This document shows, one piece after another, positions 55,120-64,000 of a stretch of DNA of 64,000 nucleotides (the first letter of the stretch is position 1; each line of letters begins with the position of its first letter). Position numbers and translations under genes: made by a program. Source of the DNA: Platerodrilus igneus (taxonomy: Eukaryota > Arthropoda > Insecta > Coleoptera > Lycidae); contig JARFIW010000831.1 in the NCBI GenBank assembly GCA_036346225.1, positions 310,001 through 374,000 of the forward strand. Direction: 5' to 3'. The notes beneath the pieces are model-generated. The model worked only from the letters and a program-made list of their open reading frames with translations, was not told where the DNA came from and made no database searches.

Positions 55120-57296
55120 TATAACGCTTTAAATTAATCATGAAAATAAACTGCAAACTGCATGGTTCGCCGTGAAGTAGATTTTCTAACTGGTAGATTA
55201 CTTCGATTCTATCACTCTTGTACATTCCAAGAAATAGTCAAATTTTGTTACGATTTCTATAAAAACGGATAGTTTATTATTTATCTTGTAATTTGATTGT
55301 GTATTCCAGACGTATACACGTTTACAATCTTTTAACTTCTTCTAATTATATTTTAATGTACAATTTTATGACTAAACGTTTCATCAACTTGTCTTTGCCA
55401 TTTTCATGTGGTGCACGTCAGAAAGGAAACGTGTGAACATAAATGAGAGAAATTGCCTATTTTATTATAACTCTATGAACTCTTTTTTATATACCAACAT
55501 TTCTATTTTTTTAAAAACAACCATTTGTCTAACACATGATTATACACAGACACAATGATTAATTATTAAAACTATAAAAGAATTCTTAAGATTAGCATAT
55601 TAAATTATAACAACAGCTCATAATTATAGAGTTTCAAACAACAGTCAAATTTTGTAGAATGCATGCACCAACCGAGTCTTTTAGCACTTGTAAGTCAAAT
55701 CGGATTACTTGAATTAGCTAAATGTTGTAAGTTCTTTATTCTTATTAACTTTAATATGAAACAGTTTGTTGATAACGGAAACGACAGAAAAAGTGAACAA
55801 TATTTTTAACGTATTTATCTAGTGTTCGTATTTTGTTTTATTAAATTATGATATACTTTAACTTAAATATTTAAATAAGGTATATCACAATATAATAAAA
55901 CAAAATCCAAATAACCAATAAATACAAAAAAAAGAAAATACAATATGGACTTTCTACTGCTCCTGTTATTAACAAAGTACTTTAGGTTACACTTAATTAC
56001 AATGAGGAGATAATAGTATTTAGCTAATTCAAGTAGCCCTATTTGAGTTACAACTAGAATACGAAATTTATTTAATTTTTCATAAACTGTGGTTTTGCAC
56101 TTAGCGTTTTAGTAACATAAAAGTTGCGGAAGGTAAAATATAGAAGCAATTAGGTGGAAGGTAGAATATGGTAGGTAGATGAGGAAGGTGGGAGATGAAA
56201 GGTCGACTTACAATTAGCTCATTTATGCGGGATGGAAGAGGAGTCGTTCAGTGTATTCCGGAGGATTTACGTAGTGCAAAAATCTTGGTAAAATAATTAA
56301 TACCCTTTTTTAACTACCTTAACCTAATTTTTTACCTTAATCTTAGTACTTATATAAAAATTAAACAAATATACTTAAAGTGGATTGTAGTTATCCGATA
56401 TTAAATTTTTGATATAAAAGATAGTTATAAAATCACGCGCTTAGGTATTGTCCACAAGTAATTCTGGATAAGCAATTACAATAAAAATAGTAGCGGTAAA
56501 TTTCAGTAGCAAAGAAATCAATTCGCTACGATTCTAAATGCATTTCCTCGCAGCTAAAAAAAAAGTATTAAAAAACGTCACGCTTTAATATAGTGAACCC
56601 TAAATTTTATATAAGTAAAAAAATTATACGTAATACCCAAACAAGAAAAGCTGTCTTCATTAGCATGTTCCGCCAGTTTGAGTGAAGTAAGCTTAATTTC
56701 AGCACGATTTGTGCAATTTGAGCAATCGGAAAAACTTAACAAAACAATTCAGACTCAGTTTTTCCTGATGTAGGTCATCAAAACAACGCAGAAGTGAAGT
56801 ACGAATTCTTACAACTTAGCCAGACGTTCCGTTGCGATCCAACAACTGGTTATAGTCGACATCTGTGGGATAACCTGGTACACCATACCAAATTCTTTTC
56901 CTGGAAAACCAAGTGGATCAAATTCAGAAGAAGTAAAGGTGAGCAGAGCAAATCTTCACTTTCCTTGACCAATAGCTAGTAGAAAACCATTATCTGACCT
57001 CGCATAAAGAAGACTAGTGTAAAGTGTACTAAATATGATGTTTTATTATCCTGGCGTGTTTACATGCAAAATATGTTTATTACTATTGTTTCTCCTCTAC
57101 ACAATCTCCGGCTGTGATCAGAATGTATGTTGATAGCTGTCGATCGATTCTAATCAGTACAAGACAATATTTTCGCAGCACATAAGGAATCATATAATGG
57201 ATTTAATCAGCGATCCGGATATTCGATTAGGTAGGGCTTTTAAATCTAGTTTGGCCAAAGGGTATGGTACTACAAAAGGTACTACTTGAAGCATCA
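55120..57296. other. 2.2 kb, no gene confirmed
   Basis: It is mostly AT-rich. A purine-only tract lies near 56150-56210. A 61-codon ORF at 56794-56979 has a plausible exon look (VKYEFLQLSQTFRCDPTTG, then WKTKWIKFRRSK) followed by AAAG|GTGAGC, a good splice-donor match, but I do not recognise the protein. Confidence 0.4.
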
Positions 57297-57652
57297 ATAT
57301 ATATATATATATACATATATATCAAAGAATGAAATTTAATGGTAAGTAACTCAATATTAACCACAAGGGTATCCTGTCGACGCGTTTCACCCTAATTGGG
57401 GCTCATCAGGACAGGAGTAGCAAAGATGTAATATTTAACACGAACACATTATGGGAAGTACAGCATCACCTAGCCCACAATTTGTGCCTTCGTGTTGTTT
57501 TACCTGACTTTGCAGGTTATATCAACAGTCGGCACGGAGGAGATCCGGTTCTACTGCCTTTTTCCATAGCCAAAGATTATGATTATAAAGAATAAGTAAA
57601 TTTAATGAGTCTAATATTGAGTCACTTGCCATTAAATTTCATTCTTTGATAT
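57297..57652 (-). mobile_element. Short hammerhead-bearing element, copy 2
   Basis: A (TA)n tract (57297-57322) overlaps and adjoins an inverted repeat: 57319-57359 and 57612-57652 are reverse complements over 41 bp with two mismatches. Between them is the hammerhead on the minus strand plus about 200 bp, of which the part near the ribozyme matches copy 1 at 5 kb. The element has no ORF. The order hammerhead, about 90 bp, (TA)n is the same in both copies, so the (TA)n side is probably its downstream end. Confidence 0.78.
57373..57415 (-). ncRNA. Type I hammerhead ribozyme, full consensus core
   Basis: Minus strand: stem I 5' CCTGTC (57415-57410), invariant CTGATGA (57409-57403), stem II GCCC-CAATTA-GGGT (three G-C pairs and a closing G-U), GAAA with stem III A-C / G-U, then GTC. 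Cleavage is predicted after the C at 57379. Stem I 3' GACAGG (57378-57373) pairs perfectly with CCTGTC. Stem III is only 2 bp in a monomer, but ACGCGT is self-complementary, so two copies could share a 6-bp stem III, as described for short-stem-III hammerheads of Penelope-like and satellite elements. All conserved core positions are present. Confidence 0.88.
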
Positions 57653-59537
57653 TTATTTGTACATTCAACAAAACTATTCGTCGTAAAAATACAATTTTTT
57701 TTGCTGGCTATAAACAGGTGTAAAAAGTTATAATCTTCGTAAAGAGCTAATTTGAGAGGAATATTTATTTTAATTTTGATTTAAAAGTTCTATAAAAAGT
57801 AAATGATATTAAAAAGGGCGCAGATTTTTAAATTGTAATTCTAGTAGTTCTTTATACAATTTTTGGTGAACTTTGTTATTTTTATTCAGGTGTATTGAGA
57901 GTTGGAGAAGAGTGTGTAAAAATTCTGTGTTACCATATCGTCGTTCACTATGTGCGTGGTGTCACTGATCTAGTCGAGGCATAAATTTAATTGTGTTAAT
58001 TTTAAATCATTTTAAAAGTACAGAGAGATGACGATCAGCAGGTAATTGGTCGTTGCACATCTGATGAGGGGCGATATCTTAGCAATACATATTAAACTGA
58101 AAATACCCCACTTCCTTTCTTTACTTAAAACTCAGGGTGAATAAATAAATTTTGAAAACTTTGCTAGTGGGTTCTAATAGCAAAGCCTTTAAAAACCAAC
58201 ACTTAGCGTCCTCTGTCTTCCCTGAATTTAAATAGTAACACAGAAACAAACCTAAATACTCTAAAGACATAACCAAAAAAATGTGTGAAATATTTGCAAT
58301 TTATTCAATATTCCAACTTTAAATTAACAAGTCTACTGGTGTATTGAAATTACAAATTATACCTTACCAATCCAGGGGTGGTTTCTCCTTACAGCCAACC
58401 GATCTGGTCCAAAATTTGGTCACAAGTAGTAAATCTATTAAGTTAAAATTGTAAGTATTAGCATTATATAGTTTTATGTAAAATAAAAAGTTTAATAGGG
58501 AAAATTGTAGTTGATATACGATTACTGGTTTAAATGCCTCTCTGGATCCTGGATCTGCTCCTCTATGGACAATCAAAAGAAACTCCAGCTCCAACACGAA
58601 GATACCACCATGTGCTGAAGTGGTAAGCTCTTGAAAATACTTCCTTGCTGCTACAAAAAAAACTCTAGGACTCCTTCAGTAGACAAACTAATGTCCTTTT
58701 TACAAATTTACAAATTGTTTCTTTTGTTCGATGCAAATAATCGCTTAAATTAAGCTTTAATATCGTTTATACCTTTGTTTTAGGCAGAAATAACTTTAAC
58801 ACATAAAATTTTTCAACTTGTTTATTCAAAAAAGCTTCTGCAGCAGCCAGCAATAATAGAACAGCCCAAAAAAATTTTATATCATCAATAATCATAAAAA
58901 CAAAAATTATCACCTAGCAACAACAATCCTACTATGATCCTTTATACACCTATAAAATGACATTGAAAAACACAGATAATCATCTATACAATGAAGACAA
59001 GTCTCTTATTACTTTTCATATTAATTATGATTGGTTCAATAATTATTCATGATACAGTTAAGTATACAATTATCAAATTAACAATAATAACCTAATTCCT
59101 TTTAGGTGCTAACTACTACTAATTATTACAAGAGGTAAAATATAACTGTTAACCACATAAAAAGAGTCAAACACCCCTTGGACAAGTATAATCCTTTAAA
59201 TTGCACAGCATAAAATGACCTGAAGTCAAAATATTCAGTAAATCATGTCAAACATTTCACACAACAGGTTTATTATTACGTTTACTATTAAAAATTGCCT
59301 GAATACCCTTACTTTATGGGAAATTCTGTATTTAAGCCACCCAGATTCATTTTATAAGGCCCCGCTAATTTTTAATAAAAATAAAAATTTGATTCGTATA
59401 TATAAGTATTGGTAAATTTTAATTTTTAATGAAAATCACTACATAAACGTAGCTCTAACTTTTTCTATGTTCACATTAATATTAATTTTGTATATAAAAT
59501 TTAATCCTGTTAGTTTAATTGTAGTGTATAGTGTGTG

Positions 59538-59538
<1 letters not shown>
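57653..59538. other. AT-rich; one exon-like stretch
   Basis: No gene is confirmed. The only coding-like signal is the minus-strand stretch at 58364-58690. The rest is AT-rich with no repeats recognised. Confidence 0.4.
58364..58690 (-). other. Possible exon-like open reading stretch, unrecognised
   Basis: The minus-strand frame stays open from about 58670 to 58500, with VFFVAARKYFQELTTSAHGG, then ELEFLLIVHRGADPGSREAF. A second short stretch near 58370-58410 is bordered by ..GACCAG| and |GTAAGG, which resemble splice sites. I do not recognise the protein. It may be a host gene fragment, a processed fragment, or chance. Confidence 0.25.
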
Positions 59539-59593
<55 letters not shown>

Positions 59594-59911
59594 TGTTGGA
59601 AATTTTTAGATGTATATAATCCATTAAAAGACTATCTAATTTGTTGGAAGATGGCAAATTGGCTTCCGCAATGTGTGTACGTATGTGGCATAACTTACTG
59701 AATTACAGAGCTGGAGCTAGCGGCACCAATATGGGCTGAGACGAGCTTCGGGCCAGGTTGAGGTGGACCGCGTGCCGTTGTTAGGGCTGAGATGGACCGT
59801 CGTGTAGGTATCGGTGGACCGCGCCCGTGCCACAATGCAAAACTTATTTTAAAAGAAGCACATGTTTAATATAACTATATTAAAAAACAGATACATAACT
59901 ATGGAGATTAT
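59539..59911. repeat. (TA)n tract followed by a GC-rich patch
   Basis: (TA)n at 59539-59584. At 59700-59830 the sequence becomes strikingly GC-rich for this window and repeats short words such as GGTGGACCGCG and GCTGAGAYGGACCG (TGGACCG three times). No ORF or tRNA-like fold was identified. Confidence 0.6.
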
Positions 59912-60100
59912 TTAATTGTGGATAAATTTATTTACAACTTCTGTAAACGTGTTGTGCTCAAACATAGAATCATATTTTAATAAAGCATAGACATTCATCA
60001 ACGGTTGAAATTTTCTTAAAGCTTCCAATTGTAGTCTTACATCCACCGTTGCATCCTTGAGACTTTCAAATTGGTGTCGGCAGTAGTCACAAATACACAT
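59912..60100 (-). pseudogene. Small C2H2-like N-terminal ORF, decayed
   Basis: The 62-codon ORF starts MCICDYCRHQFESLKDATVD, with a CX2C pair at the spacing of a C2H2 zinc finger. The His positions expected near VHVRLQH read Asp and Leu, so the finger is broken. Proteins that begin with a single C2H2 finger occur in some insect transposons. No downstream domain is readable here. Confidence 0.35.
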
Positions 60101-60312
60101 GATTCCTTAAACTTGCTCTTTATCGATTAATCATGTATAAGTTGTGGAGAATAGGTTTCAACAAAGACTGTTCAGTAATTAACAGATGGGTAAAATTCGT
60201 TCCAGTGCGGAGGCAACTTTGTCTAAGTAGTGTAGTGATTTTGTCTTAAAAGTAGGGCTATGTCATTGTATAGTTGAACGGAGGGGCACTAATTAGTCAT
60301 ACAAATTGCTGT

Positions 60313-60480
60313 CTTGTATGTTTGTTGGTTTGTTTGTTTGTTTGCTTGCTTTCTGGCTTGCTTGCTTGTTTGCTTGTTTGTTTGCTCGTTTGTTTGTTTG
60401 TTTGTTTGTTTGTTTGTTTGTGCGTGGGTGCGTATGAATGTGTGTGTGTGCGTGTATGTGTGTGCGTGTGTGTGCGCGTG
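60313..60480 (+). repeat. Microsatellite: (GTTT/GCTT)n then (GT)n-like
   Basis: Tetranucleotide TTTG and CTTG repeats at about 60313-60420 pass into GTGTGCGTG dinucleotide-type repeats at 60420-60480. Long ORFs on both strands here (Thr-Asn-Lys-Gln or Val-Cys-Leu repeats) are products of the repeat and not genes. Confidence 0.95.
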
Positions 60481-60678
60481 CATAAATGTATGTATTGCAT
60501 TTTGTAATTAAATAAAAACATGTAGTGCATTTTTATTTGATAGAAAGCGTCTATACTCTTGCGAGAGACCTAACTTTGTTCGGGCGTCTTCGGTAACATT
60601 TGGCTCTTGCTGTATAGGGTACTTAAGGCAGCATCTTTCCTTTGTGTTTATTAGCCGACGGTAGTAGAAACCGTAAAC

Positions 60679-61342
60679 ATGTACTATTCTAAAGTGTTTA
60701 GTATCGAGCAGCTTCTAGGTCGTAAGGTAAAACCAACAACTGAGAGGTTTGGATTGTGGCTGTTGTTAGAAGATCTGGGTTATAATAACTTAGTTATCGA
60801 TGTTGAAGGCATTAACTATACCACAAAAATATTTTTTAGATGGCAACGACTTACCCATTACAGAGTCTTTCTGCGATAATATGATGCTAGTTAAAATAGG
60901 CGGCTTTATGGATTGCACCCAGGAATTAAAAAATAAGGGTAAATTTTTTGTTAAGAAAAGACATGTGATACCTTTAATACCTACATGCATGGAAAATTCT
61001 TGAAATTTGCATGGAGTATAAGCTAAATTCCCATTCTTACTACAAAGCAAAAACAAAATGGTGGGTGGAGTAAAACATGTTATTGAAAAAAAGGTCTGGA
61101 AAACATAAACAAGAGGTATACAAAAATCCAATATGTATTCCGTACAAAGTGAAATTATCAGATGTTTAGTTATAGATTTTGTTAGTAAAACTGCCGGACC
61201 ATTTCGAAAAAGAAAATTACTATCTATTGGATCTGTAGCTAACCTAAGATTTTTAGCGGAATATTTAACAAGACGGAAATGGTCCAATACTAAATGCTTT
61301 ATTTTAACTTTGTCTCCTTGGAGAATATACAGAATACTATAA
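60679..61342 (+). pseudogene. Unrecognised decayed protein-coding region
   Basis: The plus strand starts at an ATG after AAACC (60679) with MYYSKVFSIEQLLGRKVKPT, then ERFGLWLLLEDLGYNN. A frameshift near 60840 leads to DGNDLPITESFCDNMMLVKI and KRHVIPLIPTC (to 61003). Stops follow, then IIRCLVIDFVSKTAGPF and RRKWSNTKCFILTLSPWRI to 61342. The fragments read as one charged, protein-like chain with breaks. The opposite strand has an uninterrupted 186-codon ORF (60790-61350), less protein-like in composition; which strand was coding is unsettled. I do not recognise the family. Confidence 0.4.
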
Positions 61343-61570
61343 AATTTCACGTAAAATGGTATACGATTTTAGATATTTGCTAATTAGATGTGAGATTTGA
61401 GATGTGGTACATGGAAGGTGGAAAGAGAAGGTAGAAGGTAAAAGGTTGTCGAGTTGAAATATTCTGTTTTAGTATTGCTCCTAATTATTCCTCTATAAAC
61501 TGCACGCTTTGTTATAAAATATTTTGCAGGAAACATAGTTTAAAACTGCATATTTTCACAACTCCCGGTT

Positions 61571-61756
61571 TTGACCCTGCTTTCCCTTGCTAAACCAATA
61601 AGAGATATGGGATCCATCTACAAAAATGCTAATTCTGGTACTTCTGCAGCTGTAGGTGTCGAACCAATGCAACCTACAGAAACACCACATTATTTGTCAA
61701 AAGTCACGAAGAAGGTATTGGGTGATGCCATTTATAAAACTAATACCATAGAGTAG
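61571..61756 (+). other. Unrecognised 61-codon ORF
   Basis: It starts MTLLSLAKPIRDMGSIYKNA and continues NSGTSAAVGVEPMQPTET to a TAG at 61756. The composition is protein-like (Ser, Thr, Pro, Gly) and unlike the AT-driven noise ORFs around it. Its position after the 60.7-61.3 kb region suggests the same decayed element. No domain is recognised. Confidence 0.3.
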
Positions 61757-61982
61757 AGTAATTATCAATAATAATTGTACTGTAGATGATTATATTAAAT
61801 TTTAATATTTCTTTATTTATAAATTTTACTACTTTTATGGTGGGTATTCCACTAGAAATAGATGGAAAGTGGTAATTAAGATGTGAGACTTTAGGCGTAC
61901 GGCGAGTGCTTTAAGCTATTCCATTTGCGAGAATTCATAATGTACAAATTGCAAGAACTTAATTGTAGAGATTTGTACAGAA

Positions 61983-62258
61983 TTGTCAACTTTTTTGGAA
62001 GACAGCAAATTATACTTGCAAAATTCCACAATGTATTCGGTCTCGATTGCAAATATGTGGAACAATGTAACTGAAAATCTGCAAAACAGTTGCTGTCCTG
62101 TATTTAATAGCATTCTGCAACACGATTATTGGGGAAACAGAAATACCAAGCAACTGACTGGATTACAGTTTAAAGTACTAATCAATATTAAGAACAGAAG
62201 CAAAATAATATATTACGCAGTATCTGCATTATGTTTAATTGCTAACCGATTACGTTGA
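61983..62258 (+). other. Unrecognised 91-codon ORF
   Basis: It starts MSTFLEDSKLYLQNSTMYSV and ends with LIANRLR. An overlapping minus-strand ORF (61916-62113) is about as plausible. I do not recognise either, and coding status is uncertain. Confidence 0.25.
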
Positions 62259-62819
62259 AGTTGTGGAAGATGGATCTAGCTAATGTGGTGTATTAATTAC
62301 ATGTCTGGATTTATGGTGTCTGCCGCCCCTAGGCGCTATTCTTAGATCCTCCTCCCCTTTTCCCTCTTTATTACTCTCTACCCATTTTATTCCTCCTCCC
62401 TCTTGAAATAATTATTGTTTATTTTATTTGATCTTAAAAAATTTAGAAGTGGCACTGTGAAGGTCAAGAAAAAGAATACATTACAGTTTAATATTACCTA
62501 ACTTGTGTATATGTAAATTATTTTATGATATAAACGTGAGACAATGAATTGTGCAATAGGAATATTAAAGTAATAAACAAAGACAAAATTGATAAATTAA
62601 ATTGTTACATATTTACAGAAAAGGAAAAGTTCTTTAGTTGGCCAATTTAATAATTTACTACTTTTATGTTATAGCGTAATATTACAATAAATGATAAATG
62701 TATTAATATTAATGAAAGAACAGAGACAAAACTAATAAAAAATGTTACACCTAACTACCATTACATATCTACTTGAAGAAATTTTTACTATACAGTTGGA
62801 TTAAATTGATTTTACATTG
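62259..62819. other. AT-rich, nothing recognised
   Basis: There is a short pyrimidine-rich stretch around 62340-62405, and otherwise AT-rich sequence. Confidence 0.45.
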
Positions 62820-63960
62820 GCTTTCGTCTTGCTTTCAACAATGAAAATTATTCAATTAGGTTTTCAAACCTCATTTTCTCACTGCTTAAAAGATCTGTTT
62901 CAATATGTGAAATTGAAAGTGAGTTCAGTGTTTTTTCGTCATTGTCGATCTAACCCACGATTTTATATTTTTTAAAACAGAAAACGAACGTTCTGCAGAA
63001 CATTTGGAGAGAGCTTTTCATAAATACACACGGAGAGCAATGTGAAGGCTAGGAAATGTTGACTGAAGTTGTTCTTCTCGAATGTACTACATCATCATTT
63101 GCAGCGCGTTGTTCCTATATTCTGACCTTTTAATAAGCCAGTAAAATGGATACACTCAGCATACGAATTTTCTATATGATTGAGGTTTGTTAGCGCGTTT
63201 AATGACATTTTGTAGTGAGGTAGTAGACAATTGGTCAAAAACTGAAAACTTGTTTGCTATTGCGTTATAAGTGTCCTTCCTTTTGAATAATTCTGATTTT
63301 AATCCATCGAGAACTACATAAAAGGTTTGTACCTTCAACTCATCTCTACCCTGAAGAATAACTTCCGAATCTCTGTTTCCTTCAGCCTGGAGTTGTCTTT
63401 TTTTTGACGCTTGCTACAGCACGATTCGTAGTCAACATTATAGTTTTTATTAGTTTGTTTTTCTTCATTTCACGAAAGCGAATCAATAAATGCGATTAGC
63501 AATTTATACAATTTTACTACTCCTTCAAGTGAAGTATCTACTTTTTAGAGAGTTTGGTTTGCTTTCTTCTACCTGTCCAATATGTCGCACCAATGTTTCA
63601 TCATCAATATTATTTCGAGTCTATTTAAAGACCTTAACAATCCGGAGGCTTCACTCCTGACTAGGAACTTTTTACTATTGTCATCTTTATAATGAACCAA
63701 AGCCAATCTTACACTTTCTAAATTTTCGCACAAGTTTTTACAAGCTTTTTCTCGAGCGCTCCATCTCGTATCACTCAGGCTCTTGAAAGTTTTTCTTTTA
63801 AGTTGACTACGTTGACTGAAACTCAAGGGATTTTCCCATTTCTTAGTAGATGCAACAAAAAGTTATACACATTTTGAATTAAATTAAAGAATGTACATGT
63901 TTCCGTGCAACAACTTGCTGCACATGTACTTACTAGATTAAACAAATGTGCCTAACAAGT
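62820..63960 (-). pseudogene. hAT-like transposase (ZMYM1/DUF4371 type), C-terminal half
   Basis: Minus strand. Near 63900-63957 is CASSCCTETCTFFNLIQNVY-like sequence; at 63569-63826 SQRSQLKRKTFKSLSDTRWS then AREKACKNLCENLESVR and KHWCDILDR. The 63156-63338 part has VQTFYVVLDGLKSELFKRK. The dimerisation domain near 62930-63000 shows SAERSFSVLKNIKSWVRSTM, the most conserved hAT block. Stops and frameshifts lie between segments. The N-terminal zinc finger would lie beyond the right window edge. Related sequences have been domesticated as ZMYM1-like genes, but this copy is broken. Confidence 0.85.
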
Positions 63961-64000
63961 AACAAGTATTTTTGGGTTTTTGTCACTATACACACCTGAC

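Noticed and set aside
60289..60530. Repetitive ORFs rich in Thr-Asn-Lys-Gln or Val-Cys-Leu
   Set aside because: They are translations of the GTTT/GT microsatellite on both strands, not genes.
62820..63960. Functional ZMYM1-like domesticated hAT gene
   Set aside because: Stops and frameshifts separate every conserved block within the window, so I call it a pseudogene.

Overview
This window looks like a piece of a large, AT-rich insect genome (at least an arthropod one) made almost entirely of transposable elements (TEs) and their remains. That reading rests on the mix of families: RTE-like and Jockey LINEs, BEL/Pao and Ty3/gypsy elements, a Penelope-like element (PLE), Tc1/mariner and hAT transposases, tRNA-derived SINEs, and solo LTRs with arthropod-style TATA/TCAGT promoters. 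There are no operons and I found no convincing intact host gene. The species cannot be named from this sequence alone. Families were assigned by reading conserved motifs by eye; no search was run.

Layout. 0-10 kb: a 1.7 kb dispersed repeat with a higher-order minisatellite; a decayed gypsy gag-pol; a small element carrying a hammerhead ribozyme, next to (TA)n tracts and fold-backs; then 3 kb with nothing recognisable. 10-17 kb: a mariner-like element with inverted duplicated ends beside two head-to-tail RTE-like LINE fragments, one with a clean SINE insertion. 17-20.3 kb: a PLE (reverse transcriptase plus GIY-YIG) between long inverted arms, with a solo LTR inserted in one arm. 22.8-25.1 kb: a GC-richer, frameshifted Jockey LINE. 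25.1-30.7 kb: a decayed BEL/Pao element with a second solo LTR inside. 30.9-33 kb: another LINE carrying a SINE. 33.5-38.4 kb: the second minisatellite repeat, a third solo LTR, and a second mariner-like element that carries a 47-bp SINE-tail insertion. 38.4-41.7 kb: no TE recognised. 41.7-47.4 kb: LINE fragments, a SINE tandem dimer, and a long RTE-like LINE interrupted by a different SINE and by a fold-back with hammerhead-like arms. 49.4-55.1 kb: three Tc1/mariner elements. 57.3-57.65 kb: a second hammerhead-bearing element with the full consensus core. 59.9-62.3 kb: unrecognised ORF fragments. 62.8-64 kb: a hAT-like transposase pseudogene.

Two themes stand out. First, small inverted-repeat elements next to (TA)n carry hammerhead ribozymes. 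One has a complete consensus core, one has a single core change with its stems preserved, and a related fold-back keeps the stems but has lost the core. They fit the known link between hammerheads and Penelope-like elements. Second, two different SINE families share a 30-nt 3' hairpin capped (in most SINE-1 copies) by a UUCG tetraloop. The shortest insertion of the family is just that hairpin plus its tail, which suggests the hairpin is the reverse-transcription start signal.

The nesting gives relative ages: LTR into PLE arm, LTR into BEL, SINE into LINE, SINE tail into mariner, fold-back into LINE, mariner into LINE fragment. Nearly every coding remnant has frameshifts, stops or missing catalytic residues, so no protein-coding element here looks autonomous today.
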